From: a bacterium
Lineage (GTDB): Bacteria; UBP13; UBA5359
Assembly: GCA_028685295.1 (NCBI GenBank)
Contig: JAQUEL010000045.1
Location: 1 to 15,504, forward strand
DNA length: 15,504 nt
Direction of reading: 5' to 3'
The notes beneath the pieces are model-generated. The model did no database searches. It saw only the letters and a list, made by a program, of their open reading frames with translations, and had not been told where the DNA came from. Shown one piece after another: positions 1 through 7,344 of this stretch (its first letter is position 1; every line of letters begins with the position of its first letter). The position numbers and the translations under genes are program-made.

Positions 1-83
1 AAATTGCCTTCCCCCCAGCAAGCGCCAAACTGATAAAACGGCGCAATTTTCACGCTGCAAGAGCCATCTCGAGCATTTTACCA

Positions 84-114
84 TTGTATAAATACAGTGT
101 CAAATGTTATACAA
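84..114. promoter_or_regulatory. Operator-like dyad upstream of a -10 box
   Basis: TTGTATAA (84-91) and TTATACAA (107-114) form a perfect 8-bp inverted repeat around a 15-base spacer. It ends 13 bases upstream of a TATAAT hexamer, where a -35 region would sit. Seen directly in the sequence. That it binds a regulator is inference. AT-rich palindromes also arise by chance in such regions. Confidence 0.3.
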
Positions 115-127
115 AGCTTAACACAGG

Positions 128-133
128 TATAAT
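128..133 (+). promoter_or_regulatory. Candidate -10 box (TATAAT)
   Basis: A perfect TATAAT lies about 125 bases before the plus-strand zinc-finger gene. No hexamer close to TTGACA is found 16-18 bases upstream, so the promoter would be weak, or activator-dependent through the dyad at 84-114. Transcription would start near 140, leaving a leader of about 120 bases. Confidence 0.35.
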
Positions 134-260
134 ATTAAAGTTCTTGTTATCTTTGAAAAACTTGCAATTTAAAATTAAACTTATGCGTGATCGCGAAAAT
201 GGTCATTTCCGGCTATGTTTTTGCAGCTTGCTTTCTAAATTACGATAAAGAATAAAGTAA

Positions 261-608
261 ATGCTTGGAAGCAGAATAATGGAAAGAGGGAGAGCAACGA
301 CATTGAGTAGAGCATTGATAATCGGGATTATTCTTCTGACCATTATAATAGGAAGCGTAGCAACAGATACACTGCACTTAATCAGCCTGACTTCACAGCC
401 CTTGCGCATAAGCAAGGGCTATACCTGCACCGTATGCAACAGCATAGGTTTTCTGGAATGCAAAACCTGTAACGGTCTGGGCTATATAATCCGCAGTAAA
501 AAACGCTTTACATGTCCTGTATGTGATGGAAAAGGTTTTATCTGGTGTCCCAACCGAGCATATCATCACCCTGAAGAACTGATGGCATCCGATAAAAAAA
601 CCAGATAG
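261..608 (+). CDS. Small membrane protein with DnaJ-type zinc-finger motifs
   Basis: A 115-residue protein of unknown function. It has a short basic N-terminus, one hydrophobic membrane segment (about residues 18-33), then a cysteine-rich domain. The cysteines form CTVC (56-59), CKTCNGLG (67-74) and CPVCDGKG (85-92), with a last cysteine at 96 followed by two histidines (102-103). CxxCxGxG is the repeat of the DnaJ central zinc-binding domain, so one or two zinc ions are probably bound. There is no J domain, so this is not a DnaJ co-chaperone. With the basic end inside, the zinc domain would lie outside the cytoplasm, but topology is uncertain. The outermost ATG is given because no strong ribosome binding site is seen; a second ATG at 279 has GGAAG seven bases upstream and may be the real start. 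It stands alone on this strand, convergent with the polysaccharide operon. Confidence 0.7.
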   Translation: MLGSRIMERGRATTLSRALIIGIILLTIIIGSVATDTLHLISLTSQPLRISKGYTCTVCNSIGFLECKTCNGLGYIIRSKKRFTCPVCDGKGFIWCPNRAYHHPEELMASDKKTR

Positions 609-654
609 GCTTTCCAGATGGTGTTGAAGCTAATGCCGAACTTGAATCTTCTGT

Positions 655-1569
655 CTAACTTGAACCCTCTATGCTTAAAAGCATTCGCAGCAGGGTACGC
701 TTGCGGGCTGAAAAGCGCCTGGCGGGAGGGTATAGATATAGCAAAAGCGGCAGCAGACTTTGAAGAAAAACAGAGAGCACGAGAATATAAAAATATATCC
801 ATGCATGACGTTCTGATCTATGCTTGCGGTAGAGATTCAATCTGCCTTTGGCCAGCAGATAGTGGCGCCTGGCTGAGTTTATCCCTGCCGAGGAAGCCCC
901 TCCTATATGCAGCACCGGCGCATCCCTGACTACTGCCATACGCCATCCGGCTTTACCGATACGCCAGCTCCATTCCACATCCTCTCCATAGAAGAAGAGC
1001 GAACTATCCAGTCCTCCCACCCTATCCAGAACTTCTCTCTTTATCATGATGCAATAACCGGGAAGTATGGAGGTGACAATTGTGGCCGGGAAGAGCTCTG
1101 TCTTCTGTGGCTTTAGCAGAACGTTTCCTGAGAACGATGGTCCCAGAAGTGCTAATATATCCCGCCAAAGATTAGGATAAGGCCACCAGGTCCTGGCGAT
1201 AAGACCGTTAGGCCTCACTTCCAGACCACCAACAGCTCCCATTCCCGGATCACCGTCAAGGGTTTTGGTCAAAGCCGCCAGGCTGCCTGAAAAAAGAGCG
1301 GCATCGGAGTTAAGTAGAAGTATAAATCTGCCACGGCTCAGGCTTAAGCCTATATTGTTGGCAGCAGCAAAGCCGAGATTGGTATCTGAGCAATATACCC
1401 GCGCCCCTAATTGTCTGGCGACTTCAACTGAAGCATCGCTGGAGTTATTATCGACAACAATTGTCTCTCCCCCTCGGCCGGAACGCTTTATCTCTGATTT
1501 TACCGACTGCAGACAGCGATAAAGAAGGGAACACTGATTATAACTGACAATCACTACGGAGTATTCCAT
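655..1569 (-). CDS. Family 2 glycosyltransferase (rhamnosyltransferase-like), operon end
   Basis: A 304-residue GT-A fold enzyme of the GT2 family, likely adding one sugar to a lipid-linked repeat unit at the inner membrane face. The start of the fold, YSVVIVSYN, leads to VVDNNSSD (residues 39-45) for nucleotide binding. NSD (87-89) takes the DxD metal-binding place. FFYGEDVEWSWR carries the ED pair (196-197) typical of the acceptor side. A hydrophobic segment (about 258-279) and a basic tail suggest membrane anchoring. The ATG at 1569 is chosen because AGGTGGAG lies just upstream and the fold begins right after it; a longer frame to 1623 has no such support. It overlaps the preceding gene by 16 bases. 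It is the last gene of the operon, and I see no terminator hairpin after it. Sugar specificity cannot be told. Confidence 0.88.
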   Translation of the reverse strand: MEYSVVIVSYNQCSLLYRCLQSVKSEIKRSGRGGETIVVDNNSSDASVEVARQLGARVYCSDTNLGFAAANNIGLSLSRGRFILLLNSDAALFSGSLAALTKTLDGDPGMGAVGGLEVRPNGLIARTWWPYPNLWRDILALLGPSFSGNVLLKPQKTELFPATIVTSILPGYCIMIKREVLDRVGGLDSSLFFYGEDVEWSWRIGKAGWRMAVVRDAPVLHIGGASSAGINSARRHYLLAKGRLNLYRKHRSERHAWIYFYILVLSVFLQSLLPLLLYLYPPARRFSARKRTLLRMLLSIEGSS

Positions 1570-2489
1570 AGTCCGGTCTCCACCTGCCTCATCTTCGTCA
1601 AAATACCATATATATATGGGCAATGGTGCCTGATCGTATATGTCAAAGCCTTGCCGCTCTCATATACAGCCTGATGAACAATCAGCCGATAGATGCTTTG
1701 CTTCAACCCCAATTTCTGCTTGAGATAACTATAATGCCTCTGTAAAAAACGGATATTATTTCGTATGGCCCAGTAACGATAACGCCAAGGACTGTTTCGC
1801 CATTGTCCTCCAGCCGTCACTCGTTCCCGAGGCAGATGATAACAGACGGTATGAGGACAAAAATAGAGTTTGTACCCTGCTTTGGCACACCTGACGTAGA
1901 AATCGCTCTCCTCCCGGTATCCATTTACAGGATAATTCTCATCATAGCGCAGCTCATCCCAAACCGCACGTCTGATCAAGCTACAAGCATGCAACAGGAT
2001 AAACGGCGTCTCTTCATTCCATTTCAAAGATAGATCTCCAATCAGGAGATTGGGGTTGAGAAGCCGCCCCCGACGTGCGTCGGCCCTGGCCAGCGCCTCA
2101 CTATCGCTCTCTCCCTGCAGCAGATATATTAAGCGGCCGGCTACGACATCGGCATCCTGTCTTACGGCACAATCAAACAATGCACCGGCATAATCGGGCG
2201 AAAATCTCAAATCATCCTCTCCGAAAAGTATATACTCCCCTTCTGCCACAGCCGCACCGCTGTTTCTACAGACAGGCGCACCCATACGCTCTTGATGGCG
2301 GATAATCTTGAGCCCCTTCCGCTGCCGGCTGAGCTCTGCCAGCATGACGGGGGTTTCATCAGTTCCGGCGTCGTCGACCACGATAACTTCCCTGCAACCC
2401 TGCTCCAGATAGGAGGCAAGCGTAGTGGCAAGAATACCGCCCCTGTTATGTGTAGGAATTATTATACTTATCTGCTCGAGTTCTGCCAT
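1554..2489 (-). CDS. Family 2 glycosyltransferase
   Basis: A 311-residue GT2 enzyme with a single GT-A domain. ISIIIPTHNRG opens the fold. VVDDAGTDE gives the nucleotide-binding aspartates (39-40), and FGEDDLRFSPDY (89-100) holds the DxD-like metal site. EESD (193-196) is the likely catalytic acidic cluster, and a histidine follows at 218, as in many family members. There is no clear membrane segment; the basic, aromatic C-terminus may touch the membrane. The ATG overlaps the preceding GT4 gene by 22 bases with AGGA about nine bases upstream, so translation is probably coupled. The sugar and acceptor are unknown. Confidence 0.88.
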   Translation of the reverse strand: MAELEQISIIIPTHNRGGILATTLASYLEQGCREVIVVDDAGTDETPVMLAELSRQRKGLKIIRHQERMGAPVCRNSGAAVAEGEYILFGEDDLRFSPDYAGALFDCAVRQDADVVAGRLIYLLQGESDSEALARADARRGRLLNPNLLIGDLSLKWNEETPFILLHACSLIRRAVWDELRYDENYPVNGYREESDFYVRCAKAGYKLYFCPHTVCYHLPRERVTAGGQWRNSPWRYRYWAIRNNIRFLQRHYSYLKQKLGLKQSIYRLIVHQAVYESGKALTYTIRHHCPYIYGILTKMRQVETGLWNTP

Positions 2490-3604
2490 AACAGCTCTTC
2501 CTCTATTCTATCCTGCAGCTTTCCCATCAGAGCATTCTCTGAGAAAAGCTCCGCCACTCTGTCGTATCTCTCCCGGTAAACGAATTTGCCTTCTTGAAGA
2601 GCCTCTATCAAGGCCTCCGGGAAATTATCGATATCGGCTATCCTAACCCCCGGCAGGCCGAGAGGAATGCCTTCCATTCCTTTGGCCGTAGATACCACCG
2701 GTTTACCGCAGGCCAAAGCTTCTATGGTTTTGATACGCATGCCTCCACCTTCCACAACCGGTACCATGACCAGATTGGCCCGCTGCCAATAAGGCAGCAC
2801 ATTTTCCACAAAGCCCGGAAATTCCATCTGTGGATGATCTATATCCTGAGGCGGATTGGCACCGACAAACTGGAATCGCACCTCCGGCATCTCTGCTAGA
2901 ACCTTGTCCACTATCCGTTCTCTGGCAAGATATACAGCCTGGCGATTACCAGGGTTATTGTAATTGCCGACAAAGAGTATTATGGGTGGTTCATCCGGAG
3001 GGTCATCGTAAAAGGGGTTCATCACACTCTCATCAAAGCCGCCGGGTATGATCATTACCCTATCCGTCCAGCGACCGAAAATGGCACTATCTTCATCTGT
3101 GATAGCTACAGTCAGCAAAGCATCCTTACATCCTGAACGCTCCCACCAGTAGACATATGGAACCAAAGGGAAGCGGCGCCAGTCCCTTTTCCCGAAATCT
3201 ATGTAACGCTTATATTCTACATTATGCGTAGAATATACATAGGGAATACCGTAACGCCGCTTTAACATGCGGGCATAAATGCTGCTGTTGCTGAAATCGG
3301 CAAACACAAAGCCAACGTTTTCCCGCTCTGCAATGGCGAATGCTCGCCTGCACATATTCGGTTCATAAATAAAGAAACCTTTGTCACTGTAAGAAATGCG
3401 CTCTACGCTCTTTACTCTTTCTGGAATGAAGGCCTTTTGTCTGATATTTGAACGTTTCGGATCATGTCCAAAGCCCTCCATAAAGAGCAGATGCACATCG
3501 TAGTGTCTGGATAGGTATTTGAGCAGAGAGGCCCCTCTGATGGATGAGCCGGTCCCCGGAACGGTCATATCGTAAGTAGCTATGTATAACAATACCCTTC
3601 GCAT
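2468..3604 (-). CDS. Family 4 glycosyltransferase (GT-B fold)
   Basis: A 378-residue retaining glycosyltransferase of the GT4 type. The N-terminal acceptor domain begins MRRVLLYIATYD and contains STHNVEY (125-131), common in this group. The C-terminal donor domain contains VEGGGMRIKTIEALACGKPVV (about 284-304), the loop that binds the nucleotide-sugar phosphates, followed by a second glutamate after STAKGM. Length is normal. The ATG at 3604 is chosen because AGGGGTG lies six bases upstream. A GTG at 3613 in the same frame would place the start inside that ribosome binding site. It begins 14 bases after the acyltransferase gene ends. Donor sugar unknown. Confidence 0.88.
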   Translation of the reverse strand: MRRVLLYIATYDMTVPGTGSSIRGASLLKYLSRHYDVHLLFMEGFGHDPKRSNIRQKAFIPERVKSVERISYSDKGFFIYEPNMCRRAFAIAERENVGFVFADFSNSSIYARMLKRRYGIPYVYSTHNVEYKRYIDFGKRDWRRFPLVPYVYWWERSGCKDALLTVAITDEDSAIFGRWTDRVMIIPGGFDESVMNPFYDDPPDEPPIILFVGNYNNPGNRQAVYLARERIVDKVLAEMPEVRFQFVGANPPQDIDHPQMEFPGFVENVLPYWQRANLVMVPVVEGGGMRIKTIEALACGKPVVSTAKGMEGIPLGLPGVRIADIDNFPEALIEALQEGKFVYRERYDRVAELFSENALMGKLQDRIEEELLWQNSSR

Positions 3605-3618
3605 TTTTATCACCCCTA

Positions 3619-4383
3619 TCAGGATGAAGCTTCAGCCTTTCCATTTCTCCTGTCCCTAATAACTCTGGCCGGCATTCCTACAGCAATGGAGTAAGGCGGT
3701 ATATCTTTGGTCACCACAGCACCGGCTCCGATAATTGAGCCGCTGCCGATGGTCAGCCCATCCATGACTTTTACCCCAGCCCCCAGCCAGACATCATCGC
3801 CTATTGTCAAATCTCGAACTTCCTGCCCCTGTGCTATAATGGGAATATCCGTCCTGTCGTAGCGATGAGAACCGCCTCCGATAAGATAGCAATATGGAGC
3901 AATCAGCACATTGGCGCCTATTACCACTCTCTTGGAAGATTGTATAAAGCAGTTCATGGCAATGTTTGTATTATCGCCTATCTCCAGATCCCCATTTTTA
4001 CAGCTAAGAACGGTAGCTCGCCCGATAATAACGTTATCGCCTATACTGATACCCCGGTTATCGCTTCCCTTGGCATCCAGGACAGTATAGTCATCACAGT
4101 AAACGCTCTCTCCCAAATATATCTTTTGCGAATGCCTGATAACCATGTCACGGCCAAAGAAGACTTTGCGCCCCACCTGTGCAAAGAGACCGGGATAAAT
4201 ACGTGAACGCAGAAAGAACCCGACGGCGCCGGGAGCAGAGCAGCAGAGTGCCAGAGACATCTCGTGTTTTAAAAGTCCGATCAATCCGACACGGCCTGTT
4301 ACCATCTCCATATAATTGGCAAGCGGAGAACGGCGACTATCGGTCAACCTGGCTTGCAATTCAGTCTTTCCGGTGAAATTCAC
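3619..4383 (-). CDS. Hexapeptide-repeat acyltransferase (WcaF/WbbJ-like)
   Basis: A 254-residue protein whose residues about 85-242 form a left-handed beta-helix, shown by repeated hexads such as ISIGDNVIIG, LEIGDNTNIA, VVIGANVLIA, LTIGDDVWLG and LTIGSGSIIGAGAVV. GGGSHRYDR (169-177) holds the likely catalytic histidine H173, and the end GMPARVIR is the usual CoA-side signature of sugar O-acetyltransferases. It probably transfers an acetyl or other acyl group to a sugar of the repeat unit. An N-terminal extension of about 80 residues with a hydrophobic stretch (about 42-58) is longer than in the smallest family members. The start is a GTG within a GTGA overlap with the methyltransferase stop, with GGAGGG nine bases upstream. 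Confidence 0.9.
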   Translation of the reverse strand: MNFTGKTELQARLTDSRRSPLANYMEMVTGRVGLIGLLKHEMSLALCCSAPGAVGFFLRSRIYPGLFAQVGRKVFFGRDMVIRHSQKIYLGESVYCDDYTVLDAKGSDNRGISIGDNVIIGRATVLSCKNGDLEIGDNTNIAMNCFIQSSKRVVIGANVLIAPYCYLIGGGSHRYDRTDIPIIAQGQEVRDLTIGDDVWLGAGVKVMDGLTIGSGSIIGAGAVVTKDIPPYSIAVGMPARVIRDRRNGKAEASS

Positions 4384-5156
4384 TCTTTTATTCCCTCCAT
4401 GTAAACGACATATCCGGGCGTGCCGGACAGCAGCAGGTCAAAAGCACTGATAAACCGGAGCAACGGCAATACAGCCTTATAGAGGAGGACCATTCCCCCT
4501 TCGCTATCCAGGGATTCTCTGTTGGAAGGGCGATAATCGTTATAGCCTTCAGAGCCTTTGATATGTATGTAAGCAGCATTGACCATAAGTTCTATGGCTT
4601 CAGTAAATAAGCGAGAGTAGCTGCCGCGCCTCATGGGGGTAAAGCCACAGGAAATCATGATCTTCTGCAACTCCTGCAGAGTATAGCCCGAACGATTGTG
4701 CCCATAACGATCCATAGTCAACCCCAGTTTCTCCTTCAGCATATTCAAAGGCAGCCCGCGTCCATTGGCCGGAGTCAGCACCAGCAATCCACCCTCAGGC
4801 CTGAGTATCCTGCGGCACTCCCTGAATACCGCCATATCATCGCTGATATGCTCGGGACGGGAGAGAAGAATAAAATCGAAGCTGGCATCCGGCCAGGGAA
4901 GAGAATCGCTTTCCAACATAACAACATCTTCTCCCAACAGCTCCCGGCTGGGACCAAGCCAGCGACTCTCAAGGCAAGCTGCATGCCATTCTCCGCCCTT
5001 GGTGCGACACAAATAGTCAGCCAGGACACCTGTCTCCGCCCCAATCTCCAGACACCGTAAAGCACCCAGATCAGGTATCAGCTTTTGAAGCAGGCGCAGC
5101 TTGGCGCCCTTCTTTATCGACATAGACGATAGCTTATGCTGCCAGGCATCTTTCAA
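4380..5156 (-). CDS. SAM-dependent methyltransferase (class I)
   Basis: A 258-residue Rossmann-type methyltransferase. Motif I is LEIGAETG (36-43), an acidic residue follows after the next strand (CLES, 61-64), then SFDFILLSRPEHI (92-104) and LRPEGGLLVLTP (118-129), as in the Methyltransf_11 group. It is likely to methylate a sugar or terminal residue of the glycan, or its lipid-linked precursor. The C-terminal 60 residues include a hydrophobic stretch (223-247). The start is an unusual TTG supported by AGGGAGGA nine bases upstream. That ribosome binding site can pair with CCTTCCC just before it (5167-5188). It follows a 79-base spacer after the radical SAM gene, the second largest gap in the operon. 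Confidence 0.82.
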   Translation of the reverse strand: MKDAWQHKLSSMSIKKGAKLRLLQKLIPDLGALRCLEIGAETGVLADYLCRTKGGEWHAACLESRWLGPSRELLGEDVVMLESDSLPWPDASFDFILLSRPEHISDDMAVFRECRRILRPEGGLLVLTPANGRGLPLNMLKEKLGLTMDRYGHNRSGYTLQELQKIMISCGFTPMRRGSYSRLFTEAIELMVNAAYIHIKGSEGYNDYRPSNRESLDSEGGMVLLYKAVLPLLRFISAFDLLLSGTPGYVVYMEGIKE

Positions 5157-5166
5157 ATCAGCTCAT

Positions 5167-5188
5167 CCTCCCTGAACCTCGGGGAAGG
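5167..5188 (-). promoter_or_regulatory. Weak hairpin over the methyltransferase ribosome binding site
   Basis: On the minus strand CCTTCCC (5188-5182) can pair with GGGAGG (5172-5167), six pairs with one bulged T and a nine-base loop. The 3' arm is the SD of the TTG-started methyltransferase gene. The pairing is visible, but purine-rich SD sequences find partners easily, so a regulatory role is only possible. Confidence 0.22.
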
Positions 5189-5235
5189 CTAAAGACCTAC
5201 CCCCCTATGCTCCGTTAGCTCTGGATTACTTCTAA

Positions 5236-6246
5236 TCACTTGGCCCTTCCGATTAAACGTCTCAGCCTACCATAACCCAGAAACTGCTCAGCCAGAAAGG
5301 GACCGAGATTCAAGCGTGGCAACCCTGCCACAGCTTCACGCCACAACAGGTCGCAATTTTTGCAAATATCCACCTTTTCAGGATGCCTGCCGGCCACAGC
5401 ACGCCTGATGCCTATCATCCGGCGGGAGTTCCAGGCATGTATCAAAGGCATATCTTCTATATTGCCCAGCGTTTCCCTGAAATACCAATCCTGCGGGCAA
5501 GGAGAAATAGCCCCATTCCAGCCGACGACCATGGCATACCAGATGTTACTGCAAGGCACGTAGGAATAGTTCCTCTTCCTTGCACCCGAATCTATATGAC
5601 CTCCCCAGTTATGCATAGCCTTTATTCGGAAGGCATCCAACGGCAGTCCTCTGAAATGGGATAGGAATTCGCTCTTTTTTTGCTCCAGCCCATGCTCTCC
5701 CAGATCCAGTGCCTCTATCATGGTAACCGGACCATGTCCCCGCCGAGCCTTGGCCTCCAGAAAGGTAATAATACGACAGATAGTATCATTGAAATCCGCT
5801 CCCCGACGTACTTTCTCATAGCTCTCCCGTTCCAAGCCATCAAAGGAGAAGGAGATAAAATCCAAACCGGCATCTATCAGATCATCCGCCAGGTTTGGAG
5901 CCATTAAAGTGCCATTGGTATTGAGACGCACAGCCGTTCCCTGTGAATGCGCATAAGCCACCATTCTGACGATATCAGGATGCAATAGCGCTTCTCCCCT
6001 GTGACAAAGATGAATATCATTGACCTTGCCCGCTACCTGATCGATGATCTCTTTGAATTGATTGAGCAGCATAAAACCCCTTGGCATCGGTTCTTCACTG
6101 CCGTTGGGGCACATGGTACATTTGAGGTTACAATGGTTGGTGGGTTCTACCCAAAGACGCAGAGGATAATAATGGCAAAATTGTGTTCCCTGCTTGTAGG
6201 CTCTCCAGGCCTGATAGAGCCTCTTACCTCTAAACATCAAGGACAT
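5236..6246 (-). CDS. Radical SAM protein with twitch/SPASM-like C-terminus
   Basis: A 336-residue radical SAM enzyme. CNLKCTMC gives the CX3CX2C cluster cysteines (39, 43, 46). HRGEALLHPD occupies the place of the GGE motif for SAM binding, and LNTNGT follows. The C-terminal part has C232 and C250 in a CxnGX4C pattern, then CKNC (295-298). These four cysteines can hold one auxiliary iron-sulfur cluster, as in twitch domains. The full seven-cysteine SPASM set is absent. The substrate is unknown; the context suggests a glycan or lipid-linked sugar, and other members of the superfamily act on peptides. The ATG at 6246 overlaps the stop of the other radical SAM gene in TAATG and has a GGTGGTGGG purine-rich site just before it; an upstream ATG at 6267 lacks this. 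Confidence 0.85.
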   Translation of the reverse strand: MSLMFRGKRLYQAWRAYKQGTQFCHYYPLRLWVEPTNHCNLKCTMCPNGSEEPMPRGFMLLNQFKEIIDQVAGKVNDIHLCHRGEALLHPDIVRMVAYAHSQGTAVRLNTNGTLMAPNLADDLIDAGLDFISFSFDGLERESYEKVRRGADFNDTICRIITFLEAKARRGHGPVTMIEALDLGEHGLEQKKSEFLSHFRGLPLDAFRIKAMHNWGGHIDSGARKRNYSYVPCSNIWYAMVVGWNGAISPCPQDWYFRETLGNIEDMPLIHAWNSRRMIGIRRAVAGRHPEKVDICKNCDLLWREAVAGLPRLNLGPFLAEQFLGYGRLRRLIGRAK

Positions 6247-7325
6247 TATCCCACCACCTTTCTCCATAGATGCCTGGCTGCTCGTCCGCCTATCAGTGAA
6301 TACCAGGCTCCCCGTCGGGCCTCATCCACCATGATATTCAGCGGCGCTATGCAATCAAACCAGCAAATCGGATGATGATTGCATCGAATACGCTTCCGCA
6401 CCAAACCGGCTTCCTCGGAAAACCAGAGGTTCCTGAAAGAATCCTGCATCAGATTGCCGATCCTGTGAAAAGCAGCCGGACAGGGATGAAGATCGCCATT
6501 GGGCATAATGCTGGCAACGGAGTAACCTGCGACACACCTATAACGATAAAGATTTTCGGGAGATTTAATATACTCTCCCATACTCTTTATATATTCTTTA
6601 TCATAAGGGATCAGCTTCGGATAGCGTTTCCTTATTTCTATCAGACGCCGGTTAAAATCCTCTGCCTCGGATGCACTTAGGAGCACATCTTTAGAAGGGC
6701 CGTAGCTCTCTACGTCCTGGACCACAGACATGGTCCAGCCGTCAAGATCGAGAGAGCGGCAAACTTCCGCCAGCTTTTCAAGATCGCTTAGATTACGATT
6801 ATTGATAGTGGAATTGACAAATACCCGCATGCCGTATCTATACCGTACACGCTTGAGCGCCTCAATAGCCTGCAAAGCCTTCTGATAGCTGCCCTTGACA
6901 ACTCTGATACTATCGTTGATTTGCTCGGTCGATCCGTCCAGAGAGATATAAATGGTATTTAAACCAGCTCTTCCTAACTCCATTGCCGTTCCATTATCTA
7001 TCAGAGTTCCGTTGCTGTTAACAGAGCATTTTATACCTACCCGCCTGGTAAAGCTTATCAACTCCGACATATCCGGACGCAGCAGGGTTTCTCCACCTGA
7101 GTAAGAGATATGCATCGTTCCCAGCCGCGAAGCCTGCCATATAACCGCCTTGGCCTGCCCCGTTTTCAATTCTTCTTTGGATGGATTACGCCACAGGCTG
7201 CAATTGAGGCAGCGTGAATTACAGCGATGTGTTATCTCCCAGAGTATCTTCACCGGCCCGGCCAAGGGTTCATTGCCACCGCGGGCAAAATGAAGATGGT
7301 TCTTGATCTGCCTATATATCCGCAC
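6246..7325 (-). CDS. Radical SAM protein with SPASM-like domain
   Basis: A 359-residue radical SAM enzyme of the PqqE/MoaA-like architecture. CNSRCLNC holds the cluster cysteines (35, 39, 42), SYSGGET is the GGE motif (about 74-80), and SNGT and ISLDGS follow as in the family. The C-terminal part has C264 and C282 (CxnGX4C) and then CX5CX3C (315, 321, 325), five of the seven SPASM cysteines, enough for at least one auxiliary cluster. The start is placed at the GTG at 7325 because AAGGAGG lies five bases upstream; a GTG at 7355 overlapping the GT4 gene has no good ribosome binding site but cannot be excluded. It is followed without a gap by the second radical SAM gene, so the two may act in sequence or as a pair. 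Substrate unknown. Confidence 0.85.
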   Translation of the reverse strand: MRIYRQIKNHLHFARGGNEPLAGPVKILWEITHRCNSRCLNCSLWRNPSKEELKTGQAKAVIWQASRLGTMHISYSGGETLLRPDMSELISFTRRVGIKCSVNSNGTLIDNGTAMELGRAGLNTIYISLDGSTEQINDSIRVVKGSYQKALQAIEALKRVRYRYGMRVFVNSTINNRNLSDLEKLAEVCRSLDLDGWTMSVVQDVESYGPSKDVLLSASEAEDFNRRLIEIRKRYPKLIPYDKEYIKSMGEYIKSPENLYRYRCVAGYSVASIMPNGDLHPCPAAFHRIGNLMQDSFRNLWFSEEAGLVRKRIRCNHHPICWFDCIAPLNIMVDEARRGAWYSLIGGRAARHLWRKVVG

Positions 7326-7344
7326 AACACCCTCCTTGGATATC

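Larger units (their letters stand above)
1..260. other. AT-rich intergenic region
   Basis: No convincing gene is seen here. It holds an 8-bp inverted repeat (84-114), a perfect -10 hexamer (128-133) and a 21-codon open frame at 183-248 on the plus strand that has no ribosome binding site. The first 50 bases contain alternative short palindromes (1-7 with 43-49; 22-26 with 40-44) that share bases and so cannot form together. They are cut by the window edge and have no clear poly-T tail, so I do not call a terminator. Confidence 0.5.

Noticed and set aside
1-50. Intrinsic terminator at the left edge
   Set aside because: The possible stems are short (5 and 7 bp), share bases with one another and are cut by the window edge; the T run is only four bases.
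183-248. 21-codon open frame (MRDRENGHFRL...) just before the zinc-finger gene, a possible leader peptide
   Set aside because: There is no ribosome binding site before its ATG, and no codon run or attenuator structure supports a leader-peptide role.
594-654. Terminator between the convergent gene ends
   Set aside because: A run of seven T on the minus strand exists at about 594-600, but no stable hairpin stands before it.
618-929. Open frame of 103 codons on the plus strand at the end of the operon
   Set aside because: It lies antisense to the well-supported GT2 gene, has no motif and no strong ribosome binding site; it is a shadow of the real gene.
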